A stretch of DNA of 58,381 bases, from positions 1-58,381 of the forward strand of contig JAJTDX010000001.1 in the NCBI GenBank assembly GCA_021298235.1, read 5' to 3'. Below, piece after piece: positions 8,368-17,800 of this stretch. The position numbers were made by a program, and so were the translations under genes. The stretch is from Cryomorphaceae bacterium (GTDB taxonomy: Bacteria > Bacteroidota > Bacteroidia > Flavobacteriales > Crocinitomicaceae). The notes under the pieces are model-generated. The model ran no database searches and had not been told where the DNA came from. It saw only the letters and a list, made by a program, of their open reading frames with translations. Each line of letters starts with the position of its first letter. Positions within the stretch are counted from its first letter, which is position 1.

Positions 8368-9015
8368 ATGGCATCTGGACTACTCAAATTCTTCCTTCCA
8401 AAAGATCGGGTTTTTTACACCCTTTTCGAAAATGCAAGCGCCAACCTAGAAACGCTTGGACAAAAGCTTGTTCAACTCGTAAATGAAGCAGATTACAATA
8501 AGCGGGCAACGTTGATCAAAGAAATGGAAGACCTGGAACATCAAAATGACCTTTTGACACACAACATCTTTTTGGAGTTAGGAAAAAATTTCATCACTCC
8601 CTTTGACCGTGAAGACATACACAGCCTTGCTTCCGCATTGGATGATATTGCAGATTACATCTATGCATCGGGGAAGAAAATCAACTTTTATAAGATCGAC
8701 CCTACAACTGATTCGGGAATTCAAAAAACAGCCGATGCTATTCTCCAAGCAGTACTTGCTGTAAAAAGCGCAGTTCTTGAGCTGAGAAACCTCAAGAACA
8801 CACAAAAAATCGTTGAGTGCGTTATCAAAATCAATAGCATTGAGAATACCGCCGACGAAATTTTCGATTTGAACATCGAAAAACTATTCGATTCAGATGC
8901 AGATGCGAAAGAGCTTATCAAAAAACGTGAGATCTATCAGACTCTAGAAATAGTCACTGACAAATGCGAGGATGCCGGCAATGTGATTGAATCAATCGTC
9001 GTTAAGTACGCTTAA
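8368..9015 (+). CDS. DUF47 family PhoU-like protein (Pit accessory protein)
   Basis: The protein has 215 residues, is all-helical, and has the PhoU-like DUF47 layout: FFLPKDRVFYTLFENASANLE at the N-terminus, DREDIHSLASALDDIADYIY in the first bundle, and IYQTLEIVTDKCEDAGNVIESIVVKYA at the end. DUF47 proteins pair with PiT-family low-affinity phosphate transporters and are thought to regulate them in the cytoplasm. The acidic DxxED-type positions that bind metal in PhoU are represented. The stop codon lies 21 bases before the PiT start, so the two genes are co-transcribed. The start ATG is preceded by a TACATTTG -7 box. Confidence 0.92.
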   Translation: MASGLLKFFLPKDRVFYTLFENASANLETLGQKLVQLVNEADYNKRATLIKEMEDLEHQNDLLTHNIFLELGKNFITPFDREDIHSLASALDDIADYIYASGKKINFYKIDPTTDSGIQKTADAILQAVLAVKSAVLELRNLKNTQKIVECVIKINSIENTADEIFDLNIEKLFDSDADAKELIKKREIYQTLEIVTDKCEDAGNVIESIVVKYA

Positions 9016-9036
9016 TTTTCCTTTAAAAGATTTCGT

Positions 9037-10659
9037 ATGTTATCGCTACTCATAGTCATCATAGTCATCGCATTGCTCTTTGACCTTGTGAATGGTTTTC
9101 ATGATGCAGCCAATTCCATCGCTACGGTGGTTTCGACCAAGGTGCTTACTCCTTTTCAAGCAGTCGTCTGGGCAGCAGTGTTCAACTTTGCTGCATTCTG
9201 GGTGTTTGACATGAGCGTTGGAAACACCGTTGCCAAAACAGTGGACAACTCAGTAATTGATCTTTGGGTAATTCTTGCCGGTTTGCTTGCCGCTACTGCA
9301 TGGAATTTACTCACCTGGTGGCTTGGGTTGCCATCATCATCCTCTCACACACTGATTGGTGGATTTGCGGGTGCGGCTATTGCCCATGCAGGTTTTGACG
9401 TGCTAAAATGGGAAGAGATCATCAAGCCTATTCTGTTTATTTTCCTTGCCCCGGTGATTGGGGGTATCATTGCCTTTCTCATCGCATTAGTGACGATTCA
9501 ACGCTCCTTTATCAAAAAGATTGGTTTTTCCCTACTGATGTCAGCAATTACAGTATATGCCTCCTGGTACTACAAGGATTTTATTGATTTGAAACCGATC
9601 ATGATCTGGATCATTGGAGTTACCCTCGGTATGTTCCTCATCGTATATATTGGCTACCAGATCATTCATGGTCGTCGCCAAACAGCAATGAAGGAATCCA
9701 CCATGTACAAACGTCTTCAGTTGCTCTCCTCAGCAGCCTTTTCCCTCGGCCATGGGGGGGCAGATTCTCAGAAGGTAATGGGTATTATCTGTGCGGCGCT
9801 GATCGTTTTTGCAAATGGCGTGCGCGATGGAAGTGCTGATGTTGACAAAGTACCGGATGCATTGAAGTGCGCTGAAATCATTCAAATCAAATACCATGAC
9901 GATGAAGGAAAGGTTAAGAAATTCAAACCAAGTATTGTTGTTGCCGACAATCACGTCTACTATACCGATGGAAAGCACATCATGGATGGAGAAACAAATG
10001 ACAAAATTTACGAGGACAAGAAATTAGTCGCGGGAACAGACCAGAAGACACCTTTCTTCCAGATGCTCAAAGAAAAAAAGGTGGATCCAAAAAAATTCGA
10101 CAAGGTTGTTAAAACGTTAAAACCACTGTTGGTTTACACCAAAAAGAAAGAGGTGCGCGATCTTGAAAATGATGCCGTGATTTTCACTAAGAAAACCTTG
10201 GACTCAAATTATCGATATGCCGGTTTCTTCAAGAAATATGTGGATGAAAAATCGTTTGAGCTATTGGATGATCACAAGCTTGAAACAAAAGTAAACAATG
10301 ACTCTATGCCTTGGTGGATAGCTTTTGCCTGCTACCTGATGATCGGTCTGGGAACGCTCATGGGAGGATGGAAAATCGTAAAAACGATGGGGACAAAGAT
10401 CACGAAAGTGACTCCATTGGAGGGGGTGTGTGCTGAGACAGCAGGTGCCTTAACCTTGTTTACTGTTTCGCAATTCGGGATTCCTGTATCAACCACTCAC
10501 ACCATTACCGGATCAATCATCGGTGTTGGAGCCACGAAAAGGTTGAGTGCTGTTCGCTGGGGTGTTACCGTGAATTTGCTTTGGGCATGGATCCTAACCA
10601 TTCCGGTTAGTGCTATGTTGGCAGCGATCTTCTATTATGTAATTACTCTTTTTAATTAA
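9037..10659 (+). CDS. Inorganic phosphate transporter, PiT family
   Basis: The protein has 540 residues with about 10 membrane segments. Both PiT half-repeats are visible: NGFHDAANSIATVVSTKVLTP near 19-39 with GLPSSSSHTLIGG near 105, and in the second half GHGGADSQKVMG near 239 and GIPVSTTHTITGSIIGVG near 485. PiT carriers import phosphate or metal-phosphate with H+ or Na+ across the inner membrane. The unusual part is a hydrophilic, lysine- and aspartate-rich insertion at about residues 271-421 between the two halves, where many bacterial Pit proteins have only a short loop. It may be a place for DUF47 or another regulator to bind. A clear terminator follows the gene. Confidence 0.93.
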   Translation: MLSLLIVIIVIALLFDLVNGFHDAANSIATVVSTKVLTPFQAVVWAAVFNFAAFWVFDMSVGNTVAKTVDNSVIDLWVILAGLLAATAWNLLTWWLGLPSSSSHTLIGGFAGAAIAHAGFDVLKWEEIIKPILFIFLAPVIGGIIAFLIALVTIQRSFIKKIGFSLLMSAITVYASWYYKDFIDLKPIMIWIIGVTLGMFLIVYIGYQIIHGRRQTAMKESTMYKRLQLLSSAAFSLGHGGADSQKVMGIICAALIVFANGVRDGSADVDKVPDALKCAEIIQIKYHDDEGKVKKFKPSIVVADNHVYYTDGKHIMDGETNDKIYEDKKLVAGTDQKTPFFQMLKEKKVDPKKFDKVVKTLKPLLVYTKKKEVRDLENDAVIFTKKTLDSNYRYAGFFKKYVDEKSFELLDDHKLETKVNNDSMPWWIAFACYLMIGLGTLMGGWKIVKTMGTKITKVTPLEGVCAETAGALTLFTVSQFGIPVSTTHTITGSIIGVGATKRLSAVRWGVTVNLLWAWILTIPVSAMLAAIFYYVITLFN

Positions 10660-10681
10660 TAAACAAATACTGAATTTGTTG

Positions 10682-10711
10682 AAGGCCATTCTTAAGATTG
10701 GCCTTTTTCTT
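10682..10711 (+). terminator. Rho-independent terminator after the phosphate transporter gene
   Basis: AAGGCCA (10682-10688) and TGGCCTT (10699-10705) form a perfect 7-base-pair stem around a 10-base loop, followed by a T-rich tract. It lies 23 bases after the PiT stop. Confidence 0.88.
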
Positions 10712-10747
10712 TTAACATAAGTTAAGGAGCTCAACAGAACTAAACTG

Positions 10748-10755
10748 TATTTTTG
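10748..10755 (+). promoter_or_regulatory. Pirin gene promoter -7 box
   Basis: TATTTTTG matches TAnnTTTG and ends 15 bases before the ATG at 10771. It overlaps the alternative TTG start at 10753, which argues against that start. Confidence 0.45.
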
Positions 10756-10770
10756 TCTAAAAAACCAGGC

Positions 10771-11883
10771 ATGTCACAAAGAAGATCATTTCTAAAGAAC
10801 CTGGGACTTGGCATTTTTGCGCTCCCCTTGCTCAGCTGGTCCAAATCGAACAAAAAACAAAGCCCTATGAGAGAAAAAGTAATTCGTATACTTCCACTCG
10901 GTTTTCAGTGGGAAACCCTGGACCCCTTCTTATTTTGTGTACACCATGAGGACCATTACCCAAAAGGCAATGACCACATGGGTCCGGACACATCACTTGC
11001 CGGACGATATCTTGGGCAGGATTTCATTGTGAAAGATGGCTTTCGGATGTATCATGGAACAGAAGTGCCCGGATTTCCGGGCCATCCGCACCGTGGCTTT
11101 GAAACAATCACAGTAGTACGTGAGGGATTGGTCGATCATGCGGATTCTACAGGTGCCAGTGGTCGCTATGGAAATGGCGATGTTCAGTGGATGACAGCGG
11201 GAAAAGGCGTGCAACATTCTGAAATGTTCCCTTGCCTGAACAGCGAAGGCGATAACCCACTTGAGTTGTTCCAAATCTGGTTGAATCTGCCGGCTAAAAG
11301 CAAAATGGTCGAGCCCCATTTTAAAATGATCTGGAGTGAGGACGTTCCCAAGACAAAACTTAGCGATCTATCAGGAAAAACTGCTCAGATTGAAGTATTG
11401 GTCGGCCGGTTTAAGGAATTTTCCTCCCCTGCTGCCCCGCCAAATTCATGGGCATCTGATCCTTCCAATGAGGTTGCTATATGGAACATTCATTTAGAGC
11501 CGGGTGCAACTTTAACACTTCCGGTTTGCAGCGAGGGAGTTCAACGAATGATTTATTACTACTCAGGAAACGGCCTGAAAATAGATCAACAGGAGCTTTC
11601 ACACTATCATGCCGCGCAAGTCGATCCTTCTCAAGATATTGAACTGCTTAATGGTGCTGAAGCGGGTAAGGTGCTTATTTTACAAGGCAAACCAATTAAA
11701 GAACCTGTTGTTCAGCATGGACCTTTTGTTATGAACACGAAAGAGGAAATTTATCAGGCATTTTCAGATTACCAACGCACACATTTTGGAGGATGGCCTT
11801 GGCCTAAAAACGATCAGGTACACGCACGTGAGCTTGGAAGATTTGCCAGGCATTCCGATGGAAGCGAAGAGCTCAAAGGGTAG
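10771..11883 (+). CDS. Pirin family protein with Tat signal peptide
   Basis: With the ATG at 10771 the protein has 370 residues. Its N-terminus, RRSFLK followed by a hydrophobic stretch (LGLGIFALPLLSW), is a textbook twin-arginine signal. The rest is a two-cupin pirin: GHPHRGFETIT and GVQHSEM supply the His, His, His and Glu residues that hold iron in pirin. Pirins are mostly cytoplasmic or nuclear, with quercetinase or redox-sensor roles reported for some members. A Tat signal would place this one outside the cytoplasm after folding with its metal. The longer TTG start (10753) would put six residues ahead of the signal and overlaps the -7 box. The substrate is unknown. tatA lies at 56.8 kb in the same window. 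Confidence 0.88.
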   Translation: MSQRRSFLKNLGLGIFALPLLSWSKSNKKQSPMREKVIRILPLGFQWETLDPFLFCVHHEDHYPKGNDHMGPDTSLAGRYLGQDFIVKDGFRMYHGTEVPGFPGHPHRGFETITVVREGLVDHADSTGASGRYGNGDVQWMTAGKGVQHSEMFPCLNSEGDNPLELFQIWLNLPAKSKMVEPHFKMIWSEDVPKTKLSDLSGKTAQIEVLVGRFKEFSSPAAPPNSWASDPSNEVAIWNIHLEPGATLTLPVCSEGVQRMIYYYSGNGLKIDQQELSHYHAAQVDPSQDIELLNGAEAGKVLILQGKPIKEPVVQHGPFVMNTKEEIYQAFSDYQRTHFGGWPWPKNDQVHARELGRFARHSDGSEELKG

Positions 11884-11976
11884 GCAATGGTTAGTGATTG
11901 TGGTGCACAAGTTCAGCAGATTCAATTTAATTGATTGAAAATCCATTATGGCTTCGGTGTCAAAACAATTTTAAGA

Positions 11977-11984
11977 TAGTTTTG
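11977..11984 (+). promoter_or_regulatory. polA promoter -7 box
   Basis: TAGTTTTG matches TAnnTTTG and ends 32 bases before the polA ATG at 12017. The spacing to a -33 element is unclear. The 133-base gap between pirin and polA holds nothing else recognisable. Confidence 0.5.
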
Positions 11985-12016
11985 CATCTTTACTTCTGCA
12001 CTAAGCACTCAAGAAC

Positions 12017-14833
12017 ATGCTTTCTCAAAATACCGATCAAAAACTCTTCCTGCTCGATGCCTATGCGCTCATTTACCGAGCATATTTTGCATTTGCCAAG
12101 AACCCTCGGATCAATTCAAAAGGACAGAACACGTCAGCAGCGTTTGGCTTTACAAACGTGCTGATCGATGTGATCAAAACCGAAAAACCCACCCATCTCG
12201 CAGTGGTATTTGATCCTCCGGGAGGTTCGGTGCATCGCATTGCAGATTTTGAAGCCTACAAAGCACATCGGGAAGAAATGCCGGAGGATATTCGCAGTAT
12301 GATACAGCCCATCAAGAAGATTATCGAAGCGTTTCGTGTTCCTGTTTTACAAGTGGACGGATATGAGGCGGATGACGTGATCGGAACAGTTGCCAAGATT
12401 GCAGAAAAGAAGGGCTATACCACCTACATGATGACGCCAGATAAGGATTACGGCCAGCTGGTATCAGACAAAATTTTAATCTACAAACCCGGAAGAGGGG
12501 GTGCACCAGCAGAGATCCTCGGTGTGAAGGAAGTCTGTGATAAATTTGAGGTAAGTAATCCTTTACAGGTCATTGATATCCTCGGACTGTGGGGAGATTC
12601 CTCTGATAATATTCCAGGAATTCCCGGAATTGGTGAGAAAACGGCCAAAGCCCTCATCCAAAGATATGGATCCTTGGAAAATATCATTGCCAATGCACAC
12701 GAGCTAAAGGGGAAGCAACAGGAGAACGTCATCAATTTTGCTGAACAAGGGCGAATTTCTAAAATGCTCGCCACCATTATCACAGACCTCGACGTGGAAT
12801 TTGATGAGGAATCCCTGGTAATGTGCGATGTAGATGTGGAGAAAGTAAAAGAGGTTTTCACAGAATTGGAATTCAGAAATCTGGCGCGAAGAGTCATTGG
12901 TGAGGAAATTGTTGTGACGGCAACACCTGTTTCAGGCTCTGTAAATTCACAAGGGCAGCTTGATCTATTCGGAGTGCAAAGCATGTTGGTGGAACAGGAA
13001 CCATCACCTACCTCCGACCTGAAAACGATCGCGACCGAAAAACCCAGCTATCACCTGATTACAAAACCGGAAGAACGACGGGAGTTATTGGACATTTTAC
13101 TCAAACAAAAAGAAGTTTGTTTTGATACGGAAACAACGGACCTGGATGCAATGCATGCAGATCTGGTCGGACTGGCTTTTTCTTATAAAGCGCGTGAGGC
13201 CTTCTATGTGGCTGTTCCGGAGGATTTTGACGAGGCGAAAAAGATTGTTCACGAGTTTGCACAATTCTTTTCCTCTACTGAGATCGAAAAGGTGGCACAT
13301 AATTTAAAATACGATCTGAAAGTCCTTCACCGCTATGGAATAGAAGTGAGTGGCCCGACCTTCGATACGATGATTGCGCATTACCTCATCAATCCGGAAT
13401 CAAAGCAAAGCATGGATTTTCTCTCGGAATTTTATCTGAAGTACAAGCCCATTCCAATTGAGGCTCTGATTGGTAAGAAAGGAAAAGGTCAGGGAAATAT
13501 GAGAGATCTGAAACCTGAAGAAATTTCAGATTATGCTTGTGAGGATGCTGATATCACCTTGCAATTGAAAAAACTCTTTGAGCCCGAAATTCAGAAAGAG
13601 CATCTGAAAGAATTGTTCTACACCATTGAAATGCCTCTGGTAGAAGTATTGAAAAACATGGAGCAAGAAGGGATTGCTATTGATGTGAAGGGACTAAAGG
13701 AATATTCCATTGATCTTGAGAAACACCTTCTCGAACTGGATTCAAACATCAAGGCAGCAGCAGGAGTCTCTTTCAATGTGGATTCCCCAAAACAATTGGG
13801 TGAGGTGTTATTTGATCATCTCAAAATTGATCCCAAAGCAAAAAAGACGAAGACAGGACAATATGCTACTTCAGAAGACATTTTGGTACGACTGGAAAAA
13901 GTACACCCAATCATACCGATGATCTTGGAATACCGTCAGTTACGTAAGTTGAAAAGTACCTATGTGGATCCATTGCCAACGATGACAGATCGTCTGGACG
14001 GAAGAGTACACACGAACTTCATGCAAACAATCACGGCAACGGGGCGTTTGAGCTCAAATAATCCCAATCTACAGAACATTCCGATTCGATCCGAAAAAGG
14101 CAAAGAAATACGTAAGGCATTCATCCCTAGAGATGAACAGCATGTGTTGCTCTCAGCGGATTACTCCCAGATTGAGCTGCGAATCATTGCGGCTTTGAGC
14201 CAAGATAAACAGATGATCGAGGCCTTCAGCAACAAGCTGGATATTCATACCGCCACCGCTTCCAAGGTGTTTCATGTGCCTATAGATGAGGTAACCAAAG
14301 ACCAGCGCAGCGCAGCGAAAGCCGTTAATTTTGGAATTATTTACGGTCAATCAGCGTTTGGATTGTCGCAAAGTTTGAATATCTCACGCACCGAGGCCAA
14401 GTCCATCATTGATAGTTATTTCGAACAGTTTTCTGCGCTCAAAACTTATATGGTGCAAGTGGTACATGAAGCACGCGAAAAGGGCTATGTAGAAACACTT
14501 TTGAGACGACGAAGATACTTGCCGGACATCAATTCTGCCAATGCGGTCGTGCGGGGATTTGCCGAACGAAATGCGGTCAATGCGCCTATACAGGGTTCAG
14601 CTGCCGATATCATAAAAATGGCGATGATCCGAGTACACGACGAGATGAAAAAACGCAAACTACAATCCAGGATGATCCTTCAGGTGCATGATGAATTGGT
14701 TTTCGATGTCGTAACAGCTGAAATCGAAGAAATGAAACAGCTCGTACAGCAATGCATGGAACATGCGGTGGATATTGCAGTACCGCTTGAGGTTTCTGTG
14801 GATGCCGGCAGGAATTGGCTAGATGCGCATTAG
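12017..14833 (+). CDS. polA: DNA polymerase I
   Basis: The protein has 938 residues and all three classical domains. The 5' nuclease (about 1-300) shows YEADDVIGTVA and GDSSDNIPGIPGIGEKTA. The 3'-5' exonuclease (about 350-540) has an intact active site, with DTET near 368, HNLKYDLK and YACEDAD, so proofreading should be functional, unlike Taq or Bacillus enzymes. The polymerase (about 560-938) has motif A DYSQIELR, motif B RSAAKAVNFGIIYG and motif C VHDELVFD. It acts in Okazaki fragment maturation and gap repair. The start gives the family N-terminus (QKLFLLDAYALIYRAYFAF). It converges on the helicase gene with only 11 bases between stop codons. Confidence 0.98.
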   Translation: MLSQNTDQKLFLLDAYALIYRAYFAFAKNPRINSKGQNTSAAFGFTNVLIDVIKTEKPTHLAVVFDPPGGSVHRIADFEAYKAHREEMPEDIRSMIQPIKKIIEAFRVPVLQVDGYEADDVIGTVAKIAEKKGYTTYMMTPDKDYGQLVSDKILIYKPGRGGAPAEILGVKEVCDKFEVSNPLQVIDILGLWGDSSDNIPGIPGIGEKTAKALIQRYGSLENIIANAHELKGKQQENVINFAEQGRISKMLATIITDLDVEFDEESLVMCDVDVEKVKEVFTELEFRNLARRVIGEEIVVTATPVSGSVNSQGQLDLFGVQSMLVEQEPSPTSDLKTIATEKPSYHLITKPEERRELLDILLKQKEVCFDTETTDLDAMHADLVGLAFSYKAREAFYVAVPEDFDEAKKIVHEFAQFFSSTEIEKVAHNLKYDLKVLHRYGIEVSGPTFDTMIAHYLINPESKQSMDFLSEFYLKYKPIPIEALIGKKGKGQGNMRDLKPEEISDYACEDADITLQLKKLFEPEIQKEHLKELFYTIEMPLVEVLKNMEQEGIAIDVKGLKEYSIDLEKHLLELDSNIKAAAGVSFNVDSPKQLGEVLFDHLKIDPKAKKTKTGQYATSEDILVRLEKVHPIIPMILEYRQLRKLKSTYVDPLPTMTDRLDGRVHTNFMQTITATGRLSSNNPNLQNIPIRSEKGKEIRKAFIPRDEQHVLLSADYSQIELRIIAALSQDKQMIEAFSNKLDIHTATASKVFHVPIDEVTKDQRSAAKAVNFGIIYGQSAFGLSQSLNISRTEAKSIIDSYFEQFSALKTYMVQVVHEAREKGYVETLLRRRRYLPDINSANAVVRGFAERNAVNAPIQGSAADIIKMAMIRVHDEMKKRKLQSRMILQVHDELVFDVVTAEIEEMKQLVQQCMEHAVDIAVPLEVSVDAGRNWLDAH

Positions 14834-14844
14834 AACCAGTTTTC

Positions 14845-17800
14845 TTAAAACTCCATTTTCAGTTTCCACCCACGTTGAGTTAGCACTCTCACAAACGTGA
14901 CCATCTCCAAAGCATTTGGGAACGCTTGCTGTGGCGACTTTAGTAAAAGTTCATTTCCTGAGCGCGCAATGCCATAAGTTTCAAAAAAGGTGTCGCTCAC
15001 TGACGTAAATTCGTCGTTTTCTGCGGACTGAAAAAACCGACGCATCAACTCTACCGCTTCATTCGAAGAGAGCTTAAAATCAGATGTTTTAACCGAAGTA
15101 AATACGTGTATTTTTTTTCGGGCCCTTGAGAACAGTACATTTAGCCGCTTATCTCCGCCAAATTGATTGACAGGTCCAAAGCGAAGGTGGAATTTCCCGT
15201 CTGCATCTTTCCCATATCCCATACTGATAAGTAAAACATCGCACTCGTCGCCCTGCACATGTTCGAGCGATTTAAAAAACAGCGTATCCTGCTCTACGCG
15301 TTCATCTATGATGGCGATTGCCCTTGGAGAAAGAAAAGAGTGAATAGCTTCGAGCTGAGTTTGTGAAAATGCCACCACGCCTATAGTCTGAGACGAGGTC
15401 AAATACCCCTCAAGTTCTCGTGCGACAACCTGCGCCTCCAATAGATTGGAACCATCCTGATATACACCCTCCACATAATGAAGTTCCACTGGAAGCTTTT
15501 CAGACTGAAACGTAGGAAACGCTTTGAGTGAGGATTGATAAAAATGTCGGTTTGAAAACTGGATTAGGCCCGGATGCTCACTGCGGTAATGGTGTCTCAG
15601 AGAAACTGACTTCCAATGAAAGGAGGATTGATGCAGGAGGTCGGTCCTCTCCGTGCTTCCAGCCCTGAAAAAAGATGAGGGTGACATTTGTTGGCTGTCT
15701 CCTGCCACAACAATGCGTTGACTTCGATAGATGGTTCCCAGCGCATTTTCAAGTGGAAGCTGGCTGGCCTCATCAAACACACCTAGTGTGAACAGGTCTT
15801 TTTCCACCGGGAAAATTCGCGCTACCTGAGCTGGGTTACACAGCCACACAGGTTTCAAAATTCGAATCCATTCATTGGACTCAGAATGGTACAATGCTCG
15901 CAATGTCGGAACGTTTCTCTTCTTTGCAAATGCTTTGACGAGGATGGCTTTCCCACGTTTTAAACGCTCTTTAAATTCTTTTTTCTCTGCTGTTAATTTT
16001 CCGGAAGGTGTTCGGAGTAATTGCTGATACTCTTCGAAGAGATGTCGTTGATTTTCATGAATTTGTTGTGCGAGCGTATTCGCCTCAAGAGCCTGCGCCT
16101 GGGATATCTTTTCGCATTTTTCTAAAAGATCCTTTGCCTCCAGATCCCGCATAAAGGGAAACCGAAACAGAAATTGCTGATAATTTGAGTAAAATACCGC
16201 TTGATTGAGTTCTCCAAAGGTCGAATACTTCAAAAGTGCACGATGCGCCGTTTCAGAATAGTCAGAGGAGCTCATGAAAAGCGTGAGTATCTTGGGAACT
16301 GCATGGATGGTTCTTTTCATAAACTCCATTATTTCCAAGTCCTCATTGTATTGAAAAAATAGCTTGAGTTGTGTGTGAACATCGAGCAACAGCTTGTTCG
16401 ACTGGGACAGTTTTTGCAGTTTTTCAGCGGGCCAACCTTCTAATTTAGCTTGAGCCTCTAGCGGGAATTCATTGATCTGTTTATAAATGAGCTCTACATA
16501 AAGCTCCGGCTGATCAACATCAAGCTCCAACAGCTCTTGTGCACACTGTTTCAGAGTTAGTTCATGTTCAAGTTGCTTTTTTCTTTTTTCAATTAATGAT
16601 ATGGCTTGCTCTGTTGGGAGCATGGAATAAGTAGACCACAAACGCCTGAATCGATGTCTGGAGAAAAATCCTTGATTCTGGACACTCTTAAGGAGCATCA
16701 CGAGTTCCTCCTCCGAAGGTTTTTTCTTCCAATTTGACAAAGAGGGTTCAAGAAGATCCAGTGCCGCAATTTGTTTGAGATACTTCTTTCGAAGCGTGAG
16801 GAACTTTTTTTGTTGAGGACTGCCTTTTTTTAAAATCAGTTCATGTCTTCGGTAAACATCCGTCGAAAAATAGTGACTCGCAGCAGCAAGCTTCATGGCT
16901 TCAAGCAGTTCCCCCCATTTATTTATTTCCAACAAATCTGAAAAACGACTGAGTTCCTTCATCAGATTTTGAAGGTCCACATCGAGACGTTGTAACTGAG
17001 CTTTGTGGAGCACACCGAATTGAAAATTCCCCACAATTCCATGTAAGTCTTCCGCATAGATTTTTTCTACCGTCGAAGCTTGCATAAGCCACGTTTTTAC
17101 CGAAGGTAATGCGCTGTCAAACTTGTCAATGTCGAGATTCAGGCCCTTGGAGGCTTTAAGAAAGTCCGTAAAAGAAAGTCCACCTAAGGCTTCTGAAGAA
17201 TTTAACGTATCAAGATACAACTGCAGACCACCCAACAAAGCTGAAGAAGATTCATGGGCGACAAATTCAACTTTTGCTTTGCCTTCCAATGCGAGCCAGT
17301 TTTCCTTTAATTCTGAGAGAAATTCCAGTGATTGCTTTGAATCCGTGGCAGCGAAAAGATATCTGTCCAGACCATGGGCACGCATTTTTTTAATCAGCAC
17401 ATCCAATGCTACTCGTTTTTCAGAGACTACAAGCGCTTGTTTACCGGAGAAAAGAACTTTTGCCAAAATATTCGTGAGCACTTGTGATTTACCCGTACCC
17501 GGAGGACCTTCAATCACACTATTTTCATTCGCAACTGCCTTTAATGCTAGTAATTGGTCCGGATCGCAAGGCTCTATTAGTGCATCGGAAAGCTCGATTG
17601 TGATTTCTTTTGCTGTTTGCTCCTGTTCCCCTAAAAGAGTATTCAACGCTGGCGTTGGCTCAAGAAGCTGAAGTATCTCCAGGTCTCGAAGGATGGCAAA
17701 TCGGTGATGATGAAAATTCCCCAAGATTAAAGAGGTTTCCACACTGCCTAATCCGGATCGAACTAGCGCTGTAACAGCCTCTTCAGGCTCTTCTGGAAGC

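Noticed and set aside
10993..11319. 108-codon frame on the minus strand
   Set aside because: Antisense to the pirin core, which has convincing motifs; no independent support.
12481..12984. 167-codon open frame on the minus strand
   Set aside because: Antisense to the 5' nuclease part of polA; Ser/Thr-rich shadow translation.
17123..17671. 182-codon open frame on the plus strand
   Set aside because: Antisense to the SF1 helicase around its Walker A region; composition is that of a reverse-strand shadow, and no promoter or family resemblance is seen.
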